DNA of 9,212 nt from an uncultured Opitutaceae bacterium (GTDB lineage Bacteria; Verrucomicrobiota; Verrucomicrobiia; Opitutales; Opitutaceae): positions 1 to 9,212 of the forward strand of contig CAISJA010000004.1 of NCBI GenBank assembly GCA_903885525.1. The letters are read 5' to 3'. Both the position numbers and the translations under genes were made by a program. Below the pieces are notes generated by a model. It was not told the origin of the DNA. It did no database searches and worked only from the letters and a program-made list of their open reading frames with translations. This document shows, in pieces, positions 1 to 7,629 of this stretch. How positions within the stretch are numbered: position 1 is the first letter of the stretch; each line of letters starts with the position of its first letter.

Positions 1-167
1 CTGCGCGAAAGCCCCAAGCGTTACCGCTCACGCAGACCGACTCCGACTTAAAACCCAGCCAAAGCGGACACGGGTTCTAGTTGGCGCCGACCTCGACGTA
101 TAGCCGGCGTTCTACACGGACCGGCGCGGCAGCTTGTCTTGGCACCCAAAGCGCCTATCTCTGGGTC
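1..167. other. Unassigned stretch upstream of the fumarase gene
   Basis: No gene can be assigned here. Three plus-strand frames enter from the left edge and stop at 51, 80 and 102. The first (stop TAA at 49-51, last residues RSRRPTPT) could be the tail of an upstream gene, but nothing in it is recognisable. There is no T-rich hairpin terminator. A poor promoter-like pair (TTGTCT at 134-139 and TATCTC at 156-161, spacer 16) lies just before the fumarase ATG. If real, it would give a nearly leaderless transcript, but the match is weak. Confidence 0.4.
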
Positions 168-1808
<1,641 letters not shown>

Positions 1809-1850
1809 ACGGCCCGCCACGGACTCACACGGCCCGCCGTTGCCGGCGGC
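1809..1850. repeat. 10-bp direct repeat and GC hairpin between convergent genes
   Basis: The spacer between the fumarase stop and the stop of the convergent membrane-protein gene holds two exact copies of ACGGCCCGCC, at 1809-1818 and 1829-1838, with a 20-bp period. The second copy runs into a perfect 6-bp stem, CCGCCG (1834-1839) with CGGCGG (1844-1849), loop TTGC. On the plus strand the hairpin is followed by CTTAAAATTTC, a poor T-tract. It may act as a weak terminator for the fumarase gene; that role is inferred. Confidence 0.4.
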
Positions 1851-2657
1851 TTAAAATTTCACCAGCACGCGATCAGCCTGCACGTCGAAACGATTGAAGC
1901 GGTCACTCAGGTCCTGATGCGCCATGCGGCGGGTCAGGCGCTCGCGCAATACCTCGGGCGCCTGCGGCTCGGGCGCAAAATGGCGGTCGTCAAACTGGGC
2001 CAACAAGCGGCTGCGCTTGGAGGTGACTGCGGCCACGGCCGCCAGCTCGGCCGTCGGTACGACCGCCACTTCCAAATGATTGCCGGAGGGAACCCGTCCG
2101 CCCATGGCGGCTGTGGCCAGCTCCGGCTGGGTTTGTTCCAAGGTGGCGATCGTGGCGGCGATGGTGCGGGATGAAGTGGTCTCGACCGCATGCGGCGCAC
2201 TCCACGGAGTCAGCCCGGTCGTATGCTCGGGCAACGTCTCGGAAAGCGCAGCTTGGACGGCAACGGCCGTGCGGTCATCGATCCGGTTCAATTCCTCCCG
2301 CTGGGCCGGCATGGCCACGGCCGCTGCAGACCCTGACTCCAGACTGTCGACCGGCAGCGACGCGACCGCCGGGACACCTGCTCCTGTCGCACGGACAGGC
2401 TGGATGGAAGAGGAGTAACGGACGGAAACCAAAGTGAAAGCGAGGGCGGCGGTGGCCCCGATCGGCAGATAGGCACGGCGCGCAAGGAATTGCGGAACGG
2501 CTTGCCACCACGGGCGCCGGTCCACCAAGGCCGCCAGCTGTTTCTGGCGAAGCTCCCTTTCAAAACCCGCCCAGAATTCCGGCACAGGACGCTCTGCCCG
2601 CTTCAGGCGTAGGAGGTCCTCAAGGGTGACTTTGGACTGTGGCTTGGGTTCGGACAT
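1851..2657 (-). CDS. Single-pass membrane protein paired with the ECF sigma factor; candidate anti-sigma factor
   Basis: This 268-residue protein has no family I can name with certainty. The N-terminal cytoplasmic part (1-60) is charged and helical, with LEDLLRLKRAERPVPEFW and a WW pair at 50-51. One hydrophobic segment follows (about 63-79, YLPIGATAALAFTLVSV). The rest is a long Ala/Val/Thr-rich region presumably outside the inner membrane, ending in an Arg/Asp/Phe-rich tail. The gene starts 10 bp after the ECF sigma stop on the same strand, the usual place for a cognate anti-sigma factor, and the topology (cytoplasmic head, one TM, extracytoplasmic tail) fits. It lacks the HxxxCxxC zinc-binding motif of ZAS anti-sigma factors; the N-terminal region has no cysteine. 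No Shine-Dalgarno precedes the ATG, so translation may be coupled to the sigma gene. The anti-sigma role is inferred from context; it could be another membrane sensor. Confidence 0.75.
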   Translation of the reverse strand: MSEPKPQSKVTLEDLLRLKRAERPVPEFWAGFERELRQKQLAALVDRRPWWQAVPQFLARRAYLPIGATAALAFTLVSVRYSSSIQPVRATGAGVPAVASLPVDSLESGSAAAVAMPAQREELNRIDDRTAVAVQAALSETLPEHTTGLTPWSAPHAVETTSSRTIAATIATLEQTQPELATAAMGGRVPSGNHLEVAVVPTAELAAVAAVTSKRSRLLAQFDDRHFAPEPQAPEVLRERLTRRMAHQDLSDRFNRFDVQADRVLVKF

Positions 2658-2667
2658 GCGGCGGCGC

Positions 2668-3297
2668 TCAACGGATATACTGACTCAATTCACCTTGCAG
2701 GAATTGCTTGGCGTAATGCAGACGCGAGCGCACGGTGCCTTCGGAGCACCCCATGATTTGCGCGATTTCCGCGTGGCCGAGTCCATCGATTTCAAAAAGA
2801 GTGATAACGGTTCGATGCCTGATAGACAGTTTTTGCATCGCTTCGTTCAATTTTTCCTGAAGCTCATGCAGATAGGTGTCCCGGTCCGCACCCGTCTTGT
2901 CTGTCAGTTTGGCCAATATCTCCACATTGGTCTGGTCTTCCTGCACTTTTTCGAGGCTAAAAAAAGTCCTTAACCTGTTTTTGCGCAAATGGCTAAGTGT
3001 AGCGTTGACCGCAATTTTGTAGAGCCAGGTGAAAAAGGAGGACTGCCCTTGGAACCGATTGATCGACTGAAAAGCCTTGATGAAGGCATCCTGCGTCAGG
3101 TCAGCCGTATCCTCGCGATTGGAGGTCAGGTTGTAAATGATCCCAAAGACCCGCTCCCTATACTTGTGGATGAGCTGATCGAAGGCTGCCACGTCACCGG
3201 CCTGAACTTTCTTGACGATGGTAAAATCAGAATCTGCCTCCTGCTGGCGCTCGGGGGTGGTGACGATGGTCCGGCTGAAGACCTTCGTGAAATTCAT
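2668..3297 (-). CDS. ECF-family RNA polymerase sigma factor (sigma-70 group 4, RpoE-like)
   Basis: The protein redirects RNA polymerase to a dedicated promoter set, usually in response to envelope or environmental stress. With the start at 3297 it is 209 residues, typical for ECF factors. Sigma region 2 spans about 35-108, with AFDQLIHKYRERVFGIIYNL, DLTQDAFIKAF at 66-76 and FFTWLYKIAVNATLSHLRK at 88-106. A linker leads to region 4 (about 150-205), a helix-turn-helix with LSIRHRTVITLFEIDGLGHA and EIAQIMGCSEGTVRSRLHYA. The frame is open upstream to an ATG at 3420, but that 41-residue extension is unlike ECF N-termini. ATG 3297 (MNFTKVFSR) is preferred and ATG 3306 is possible; neither has a Shine-Dalgarno. 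It is followed after 10 bp by the membrane protein gene. Base composition is lower in GC than the neighbours, for example 25 of 60 at 2821-2880 and 24 of 60 at 2941-3000. The regulon cannot be read from this window. Confidence 0.93.
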   Translation of the reverse strand: MNFTKVFSRTIVTTPERQQEADSDFTIVKKVQAGDVAAFDQLIHKYRERVFGIIYNLTSNREDTADLTQDAFIKAFQSINRFQGQSSFFTWLYKIAVNATLSHLRKNRLRTFFSLEKVQEDQTNVEILAKLTDKTGADRDTYLHELQEKLNEAMQKLSIRHRTVITLFEIDGLGHAEIAQIMGCSEGTVRSRLHYAKQFLQGELSQYIR

Positions 3298-3482
3298 CGC
3301 AATCATGAGGCTATCTGCGGAGAGACCCCACGCAACCGTATTTGAGCCTATGTCGCAGCTAATTTCCCCGGATTCATGTTTTTCAGGGAAAAGTTCACCG
3401 CTCCACTCCCTGTCTTTCATCCTCCCGCGCAGGAAGATGAAGCCGGTCCACGATGGCCGGGCCGTTGCGCTGGAACAGGCTG
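3298..3482 (-). promoter_or_regulatory. Spacer upstream of the sigma gene; probable promoter region
   Basis: This 185-bp minus-strand gap separates the polyprenyl synthase stop from the sigma start. It should hold the end of one transcript and the promoter of the sigma operon. No T-rich hairpin is visible for the synthase. A GAACTT (3396-3391, minus) resembles the -35 of sigma-E-type promoters and would suit autoregulation, but no matching GTC-type -10 lies at the right distance. No promoter is therefore called. The minus-strand reading frame also stays open through 3420, so an N-terminally extended sigma factor is not excluded. Confidence 0.35.
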
Positions 3483-4523
3483 CTAAACGCGGGCAACTCC
3501 CGGTGAGATCGCCGCCACCTGCCCGCGCAGAAGTTCCCGCAACTGGAGCAGGAACGGAACCGGAGCCAGGCTGGCGTGGGGAGCCAAGGCCGCCTCGGCG
3601 AGAGAAAGTTCCGCCTCAATGGCCGCAATCACTCCTGCGGCAATGCCCAGCTCCTTCATCCTGGCGGCCTCCGCAGCCAGCGGCAACGGGTGTCCACCAC
3701 GCAGGGCATCCAGCACCGGCTCACGCTCCCCGGCCGGCAGCTTTTCCAACAAAATCATGAGCGGCAGCGTCAACTTACCGCTGGCCAGATCGGTGCCGAG
3801 CGTCTTGCCGATGCGGGTTTCGTCCCCGAGAAAGTCGGCCAGATCATCGTATATCTGGTAAGCGATGCCGAGGTGCCGGCCAAAGTCATTGGCCGCCTTC
3901 ACAAAACCCGCCGGATATCCGGCCAGGCTGGCTCCGAGCACACAGGAGGCGCGGAAGAGCTCGGCTGTCTTCAGGTCGATGATCCGGTAATAATCCGCCT
4001 GGCTGAGCGCCGTGTCGCGCCGGCGGAGTGTCTGCATGATCTCGCCCGAGCACACCTGCCGGGTCGATTCCGAGACCAGCCGGCATACCTCGGTGGTGGG
4101 AAACTGCGCGGCAATGTGCAAGGCTTGGGAAAACAAGGCGTCGCCGAGCAGCACGGCGGCATCCGGGCCAAATTCCCGGGCGGCGGTCCGCCGGTTGCGG
4201 CGGATCTCCGCCCCGTCCATGATGTCGTCGTGCACCAGGGTGGCGAGGTGGACCATTTCCACCACGCCGGCGGCGCGCACCAGATCGTCGGACACGATTC
4301 CTACGCCCTGCCAGCCGCTGATGAAGACGAGGGAGGGGCGCAGCCGTTTGCCCGAAGTCTCGAGGCAATAGGCGGCCATCCCGCGGATCTCGGGTTCGAA
4401 GCGGGAGACCTGGTCGGTCATGAAGCGATCGAGCGCCGCCATCTGGGGGGCGACGCGGTGGAACACCTCGGTGAGATCGCGCGGCGTGGACGCGGGAAGA
4501 GAGCTGGGGGTGGAGCCGGACAT
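3483..4523 (-). CDS. Long-chain trans-polyprenyl diphosphate synthase (octaprenyl/heptaprenyl type, IspB/HepT family)
   Basis: The enzyme condenses isopentenyl diphosphate onto an allylic diphosphate to build the long all-trans chain used as a quinone side chain. It is a soluble or membrane-associated all-helical protein of 346 residues, close to the usual 320-350. Family motifs appear in order: GKRLRP at 58-63; the first Asp-rich motif DDIMD at 99-103, followed by RRNRRTA; and the second Asp-rich motif DDLAD at 226-230 within YQIYDDLADFLGDE, followed by GKTLGTD and GKLTLPLM. Small residues (A94, T95) lie five and four positions before the first motif, where short-chain FPP/GGPP synthases carry bulky aromatics, so a long product is expected. 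Exact chain length cannot be read. ATG 4523 is chosen because the protein then begins shortly before the conserved domain; the open frame further upstream (to 4757) is Pro/Arg-rich and overlaps the divergent protease gene. Its C-terminus ends IxPGVARV with a TAG stop. Confidence 0.95.
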   Translation of the reverse strand: MSGSTPSSLPASTPRDLTEVFHRVAPQMAALDRFMTDQVSRFEPEIRGMAAYCLETSGKRLRPSLVFISGWQGVGIVSDDLVRAAGVVEMVHLATLVHDDIMDGAEIRRNRRTAAREFGPDAAVLLGDALFSQALHIAAQFPTTEVCRLVSESTRQVCSGEIMQTLRRRDTALSQADYYRIIDLKTAELFRASCVLGASLAGYPAGFVKAANDFGRHLGIAYQIYDDLADFLGDETRIGKTLGTDLASGKLTLPLMILLEKLPAGEREPVLDALRGGHPLPLAAEAARMKELGIAAGVIAAIEAELSLAEAALAPHASLAPVPFLLQLRELLRGQVAAISPGVARV

Positions 4524-4651
4524 CGCGGCGAGAGTAGTTCCCACCTGGGAAATGGCTAACAAATACTGCAGCTTAAGCCGCGGCGAAACCGGCCCGCCCG
4601 GCTCCTGGCTCGGCGCTTGCCAGCGCGGCTGGGCCCGCGGTAGTTTTTGCC
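4524..4651. promoter_or_regulatory. Divergent intergenic region, polyprenyl synthase / CPBP protease
   Basis: The 128 bp between the two divergent start codons must contain the 5' ends of both genes, unless they are transcribed from elsewhere. The centre (about 4556-4575, around AAATACTGCAGCTTAAG) is the only AT-richer patch. On the minus strand a weak pair, TTTCGC and TATTTG with a 17-bp spacer, could serve the synthase (3 of 6 matches each). No convincing plus-strand promoter and no Shine-Dalgarno for either gene was found. Confidence 0.35.
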
Positions 4652-5266
4652 ATGGGGCAAGACCAACCGCTGCTGATTGTGGTGATGATGGCCGCCGCCG
4701 CCCTGGTGGGGAAGTGGTGGCTGGCCGACCTGCGCCAGGCCCGGATCGGCCTGCCATCCGGGCGCGCCCTGCCGGGGGCCACCACGGCCCCGCCCGCCGC
4801 TGTGCTCCTGGCTGTCGCGGGCACCCTCGTCCTGCTCGGCCTGGAAACCGCCGGCGAGTATCGGCTCGGGCTGGTGGAGCAGCAGAGCCGGGTGACGGTC
4901 CTCTTCGGCGCCTACACCCTCGTGGCCGCCTTCATCGAGGAACTGATTTTCCGCGGCTTCGTGGTGGTGGAACACCGCGGCCGCGCCGTCCTGTGGGCGG
5001 GTATCGCCGCCGCCTCGGTGGCCTTCTCCCTACTCCACCCGTTTCTCTGGGAATGGCGTGCCGGCGCCCTGCAGCTCCACTCCGACCGCAAGGCCTGGTT
5101 CAGCACCGGCGCGATTTTCGCCGGCTCGCTCTGGTTTTACGCGGTGCGCTTTCTCCCCTTCAACCCGACGCGCTCCCTCCTGCCATGCATCGCCGCCCAC
5201 GCCGCCAAGAATCTCGGCGTCTTCGCCATCAAATATGCGCAGGGCTGCGTGCAAGGCTGGTGGTAA
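4652..5266 (+). CDS. CPBP-family (CAAX protease / bacteriocin-processing) intramembrane metalloprotease
   Basis: This 204-residue polytopic membrane protein belongs to the ABI/CPBP glutamic-type intramembrane protease family, whose members include Rce1 and bacteriocin-related proteins. The diagnostic motif EExxxR is present as EELIFRG (E96, E97, R101). The second motif has H129 in FSLLHP and the third is H183 with N187 in AAHAAKN. Hydrophobic segments lie at about 5-22, 48-65, 84-102, 112-130, 153-170 and 178-195. The first, before the catalytic core, may be a membrane anchor. It stands alone on the plus strand, divergent from the polyprenyl synthase and convergent with the pilMNO-like operon, so its substrate cannot be inferred from neighbours. 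Proteins of this family processing prenylated substrates are eukaryotic; proximity to a prenyl synthase is not evidence of a shared pathway. ATG 4652 begins the first hydrophobic segment; no Shine-Dalgarno is seen. Confidence 0.9.
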   Translation: MGQDQPLLIVVMMAAAALVGKWWLADLRQARIGLPSGRALPGATTAPPAAVLLAVAGTLVLLGLETAGEYRLGLVEQQSRVTVLFGAYTLVAAFIEELIFRGFVVVEHRGRAVLWAGIAAASVAFSLLHPFLWEWRAGALQLHSDRKAWFSTGAIFAGSLWFYAVRFLPFNPTRSLLPCIAAHAAKNLGVFAIKYAQGCVQGWW

Positions 5267-5358
5267 ACGCCGGTGGCGGCCCGACCAGCATTGTCCGCGC
5301 CCGCCGCCTCACGCCAGCGCCTGGGCCGGTGTCGCACACCCTCGGCAATACCGGGCTG
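5267..5358. other. Convergent spacer with short hairpins, no clear terminator
   Basis: The 92 bp between the protease stop and the stop of the PilO-like gene contain two small stems: GCCG/CGGC at 5269-5280, directly after the protease stop, and GGTGT/ACACC with loop CGC at 5328-5340. Neither has a T-run on either strand, so neither qualifies as a standard intrinsic terminator. Termination here may be Rho-dependent or rely on GC hairpins alone. Confidence 0.35.
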
Positions 5359-5913
5359 TCAGGGCAGGCCAAGCAGATCAAAGCTGAGCGCAGCATTCCA
5401 CTGGGCCGGACTGTCTCCGGCCTGGGTAATCGTCACGGTGTTGAAACGGATGCACTGCGGCCCTTTCTCCAGGCGGGCGAGGAAATCCAGCACCGGCTTG
5501 GCGCCCCCCTGCACGACGACCGTGAAGGGCACTTCCACATACAAGGTTTTCCTTCCGCCCTTCACGAACGGCAACGGACTCTGGCGGAGGTCGAGTAGCT
5601 TCGCGCCAGTCTCCTTTTCCAGACGGTGGAAATACCACAGGTTTTCGTCCGGCCGCCCGGCCCGGATCAGGCGGATTTCCAACCGTCGGAGGGCGTCCTG
5701 CTGGTCATCCCTTTTCCCGGACAGCTGGTCGGCCAGGCGAAGCTCGGTCGCCACGCTCTGCTCTTCCCGGGCCACCGCTGCGTAGGCGTCCCGCGCCTCC
5801 TCCAGCGCCCCGGAACGGAAAAATCCGGCGACGAGACAACCCAAACCGACCGCCGCGCAGGCGGTGGGAATCGGGTGCTTCCTCCCCCAGGCCATGATTG
5901 CGTCCCTGCTCAC
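5359..5913 (-). CDS. PilO-like inner-membrane pilus/secretion assembly protein
   Basis: This 184-residue protein has one transmembrane segment near the N-terminus (about 14-32, IPTACAAVGLGCLVAGFF). A charged, probably coiled-coil stretch follows (about 36-82), then a compact domain (about 90-184) whose pattern YVEVPFTVVVQGGAKPVLDF and LARLEKGPQCIRFNTVTI matches the ferredoxin-like fold of PilO/GspM proteins. In type IV pili PilO pairs with PilN to link the cytoplasmic platform to the secretin. It is the last gene of a pilM-pilN-pilO-ordered operon. The start is GTG 5913, not the later ATG 5895. The GTG overlaps the upstream stop as GTGA and has a strong GGAGGA 8 nt upstream, so translation is coupled to the PilN-like gene. 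Sequence identity to named PilO proteins looks low, so the assignment rests on topology, fold pattern and gene order. Confidence 0.78.
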   Translation of the reverse strand: MSRDAIMAWGRKHPIPTACAAVGLGCLVAGFFRSGALEEARDAYAAVAREEQSVATELRLADQLSGKRDDQQDALRRLEIRLIRAGRPDENLWYFHRLEKETGAKLLDLRQSPLPFVKGGRKTLYVEVPFTVVVQGGAKPVLDFLARLEKGPQCIRFNTVTITQAGDSPAQWNAALSFDLLGLP

Positions 5914-6557
5914 GGTCGCTGTCCTCCGGGTTTGAATTTCAGGATGATGGCAAAGCTGCCGGCGCCCACGGTGGAGTCCGGACTGATGGCTGGGAGCGAA
6001 ACCGACGCCGTGACCGGAGCCAGGCGGGGATGCGCGCGCAGCGTCTGGACCAGCGCCGCCACCGTGCCTTCCGCCTGCTCCTTCGGGCCGGCGGCCACCC
6101 CGCGGAGCTGGCACCAGGGAGTCGGATCCTCGCTGTAGTGGAGCTCGACGCTCCTGAGCTGCACCCCCTGGGGCAGGGATTGGCGCAGCAAGAGCGTGCA
6201 TTCTGCCGGAAGAATCGGTGCCAGGGAGAAATCGCGCGCCTCGGCCAGCTTGCGCTCCTCCCGGGCGAAGTCCTGGGATAGCTGCCGCGCCGCCGCCTGC
6301 GCGAGTCGATCACGTCCGAGGTGCGCCCGCGCCTCCTCGGTCATCCGCTGCAATGCCCGCCCCCGGTATTCACGGCCCAACGTCCAGAGGAGCAGCGCCG
6401 CGGCCAAGGCAATCCAGAGCGCGTGATAACCGTGGCGGGTCCGCGCACCCCTCCTGGGCGGCAACCCGGCCCGGTTGCGGAAATTGGGATGCCACCGGGG
6501 TTCGCCCCCCGGCTGCACCTCACCCGGCGCGATTGGTTGTGGGTGCGGCGACGGCAT
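5910..6557 (-). CDS. PilN-like inner-membrane pilus/secretion assembly protein
   Basis: With ATG 6557 the protein has 215 residues: an N-terminal cytoplasmic tail of about 44 residues, one transmembrane helix (about 46-60, ALWIALAAALLLWTL), a charged helical stretch (62-110), and a C-terminal periplasmic domain. The core of that domain, LPAECTLLLRQSLPQGVQLR then SVELHY, matches the PilN/GspL pattern (short helix, then 'PxGVxLxxLEL'). PilN normally binds PilM through its cytoplasmic tail and PilO through its periplasmic domain. It lies between the PilM-like and PilO-like genes. ATG 6557 overlaps the end of the pilM-like gene by 38 nt. An in-frame GTG at 6518, 1 nt after that stop, is an alternative start giving 202 residues. 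Neither has a Shine-Dalgarno, so the start is uncertain. The tail has no clear INLLP motif, the usual PilM-docking sequence; the nearest is NRAGLPPRR. Confidence 0.75.
   Translation of the reverse strand: MPSPHPQPIAPGEVQPGGEPRWHPNFRNRAGLPPRRGARTRHGYHALWIALAAALLLWTLGREYRGRALQRMTEEARAHLGRDRLAQAAARQLSQDFAREERKLAEARDFSLAPILPAECTLLLRQSLPQGVQLRSVELHYSEDPTPWCQLRGVAAGPKEQAEGTVAALVQTLRAHPRLAPVTASVSLPAISPDSTVGAGSFAIILKFKPGGQRP
5922..5927 (-). promoter_or_regulatory. Shine-Dalgarno GGAGGA fixing the GTG start of the PilO-like gene
   Basis: On the minus strand GGAGGA sits 8 nt before GTG 5913, inside the last codons of the PilN-like gene. It is the clearest Shine-Dalgarno in the window. It decides the GTG start, because ATG 5895 has nothing comparable at the right distance. 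Confidence 0.8.
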
Positions 6558-7575
6558 GGGAGTGGTCGAGCAGGAGGGAGAACAGACCGAGCCAACGCTC
6601 GTCCGGAGGGGTGGCCCGGACCCCGGCGGCCAGGTGGATGCCGAGGGAATCGAGCCAGGGTGGAAGATCCAGGCTGAACGGCGCGACGCCCAAGGCGGCG
6701 GCCAGATTGTTGCCCAGCCAGCCCAGGGCCGGCGGCAATTGCGTCGTACACACACCGCCAAGCGTCTTCCCGCTCTGGATTTCGTAGAGCCCGATCGAGG
6801 CTTGCAGCTCTTTCAGGAGCTTTTTGATCAGGGCATTGCCCATGCTGGTGAAGTCGAAAGTGTTGGAATAAAACAGCCTTCGCGCCGCAGCCTCATCCTT
6901 CAGGCCGAGTTCCTTCTGCACCACCGGAATCATCGCCGCAATCCCGGTGGAAAGCGGTTTGGAGGCATCCACCCCCTCGGGCCCGACGATGTAGCTGCCC
7001 GTGAATTCCAACCCCAACTCCAACAGAAGGACGGGCGATTTCATCTGCTGGAAACGCAAGTAATGGCTCAGGGCACCCAGAACAGCCACCGTGCCGATTT
7101 CCAACTGTTCGGGATAGAATCCCAATTTCAACAGTTCATCCTGCGCTTGCTCGACGTCCGGCGCGGGCAGCCCGCAGAGAAGCACCTCGTGCGCGCCCGC
7201 TCGAGCCGGATCATACGCACCCCCATCGTCCGCGTTGACGATCTGGATCACATAGTTGTCCGGCTCCAGGCGACCCTGCTGGGCCACCAGTTCGGGGAGA
7301 TAGGTGGAATCATTATATCTTTCCGGCTCAATGGTATGCCTTCGGACCAACCGCCTGTCCGGGTAGATAGCGCAGCGGCCCTGCACATAGCCTGAGGAAG
7401 CATCAGCCGCGATCGTTTTCAGGTAGGCCGCCAGGCCCTGGCGGTCGGCGACGCCAAATTCCTTCAACTCCTCAACCACCAAGCCCGGAGCATCCGGGCC
7501 CAGCAGAGCCAACAATATGGCCTGGGTGCCAAAATCTATGCATAAACCTTTATGGTGGTGGGCAAAAGAAAACAT
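6520..7575 (-). CDS. pilM: PilM-like actin-fold pilus assembly protein with degenerate ATP site
   Basis: This 351-residue cytoplasmic protein has the layout of PilM, an actin/FtsA-like protein that binds the PilN tail under the inner membrane. The N-terminal phosphate-1 loop reads LCIDFGTQAILLALL (11-25, D14 and G16). An SHS2-like insert follows (about 100-165, NYVIQIVNADD ... HEVLLCGLP). A phosphate-2-like strand is LLLELGLEFTGSYIV (183-197). The C-terminal part, VCTTQLPPALGWLGNNLAAA then LGV (275-297), aligns with the PilM stretch that normally reads 'xxxGGxAxLPGLxxxLxxxLGV'. Two hallmarks are altered: the phosphate-2 Asp is Glu (E186), and the adenosine-motif glycines are replaced by QLPP, so ATP binding is doubtful. 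It is the first gene of the operon. ATG 7575 is the only ATG after an in-frame stop upstream, and no strong Shine-Dalgarno is seen. PilM family membership is inferred from pattern and from the N-like and O-like partners. Confidence 0.82.
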   Translation of the reverse strand: MFSFAHHHKGLCIDFGTQAILLALLGPDAPGLVVEELKEFGVADRQGLAAYLKTIAADASSGYVQGRCAIYPDRRLVRRHTIEPERYNDSTYLPELVAQQGRLEPDNYVIQIVNADDGGAYDPARAGAHEVLLCGLPAPDVEQAQDELLKLGFYPEQLEIGTVAVLGALSHYLRFQQMKSPVLLLELGLEFTGSYIVGPEGVDASKPLSTGIAAMIPVVQKELGLKDEAAARRLFYSNTFDFTSMGNALIKKLLKELQASIGLYEIQSGKTLGGVCTTQLPPALGWLGNNLAAALGVAPFSLDLPPWLDSLGIHLAAGVRATPPDERWLGLFSLLLDHSHAVAAPTTNRAG

Positions 7576-7617
7576 GCAGGAAGGACTCTCCCGGGTTGGG
7601 ATGAAACCGGAAGCACT

Positions 7618-7629
7618 CCCCCCCTTTTT
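7618..7629 (-). repeat. A5G7 homopolymer tract in the pilM leader
   Basis: The minus strand reads five A then seven G, 43 nt upstream of the pilM ATG. Such runs are prone to slippage. The tract lies inside a small upstream ORF (ATG 7642, stop at 7550) that overlaps the pilM start in another frame. Confidence 0.7.

Noticed and set aside
3370..3396. Sigma-E-like promoter (GAACTT at 3396-3391, minus) upstream of the sigma gene
   Set aside because: No GTC-type -10 element occurs 15-19 nt downstream, so only half the promoter is present.
4524..4757. Upstream extension of the polyprenyl synthase frame to 4757
   Set aside because: It would add 78 Pro/Gly/Arg-rich residues not found in the family and would overlap the divergent protease gene by about 100 bp.
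3576..5598. Long plus-strand open frames across the polyprenyl synthase and beyond (3576-4559, 4420-5598)
   Set aside because: Their products are low-complexity Arg/Gly/Pro-rich, and they overlap the conserved motifs of the synthase and protease in other frames. They are shadows.
6558..6761. N-terminal extension of the PilN-like frame to 6761, in a different frame over the 3' end of pilM
   Set aside because: It would be a 68-residue Arg/Pro/Trp-rich stretch wholly inside the PilM-like coding region, unlike any PilN N-terminus. ATG 6557 or GTG 6518 is more credible.
6475..7395. A 306-codon plus-strand open frame opposite the PilM-like gene
   Set aside because: The opposite strand carries the PilM-like pattern and sits in a tight minus-strand operon. 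The antisense product has no recognisable domain.
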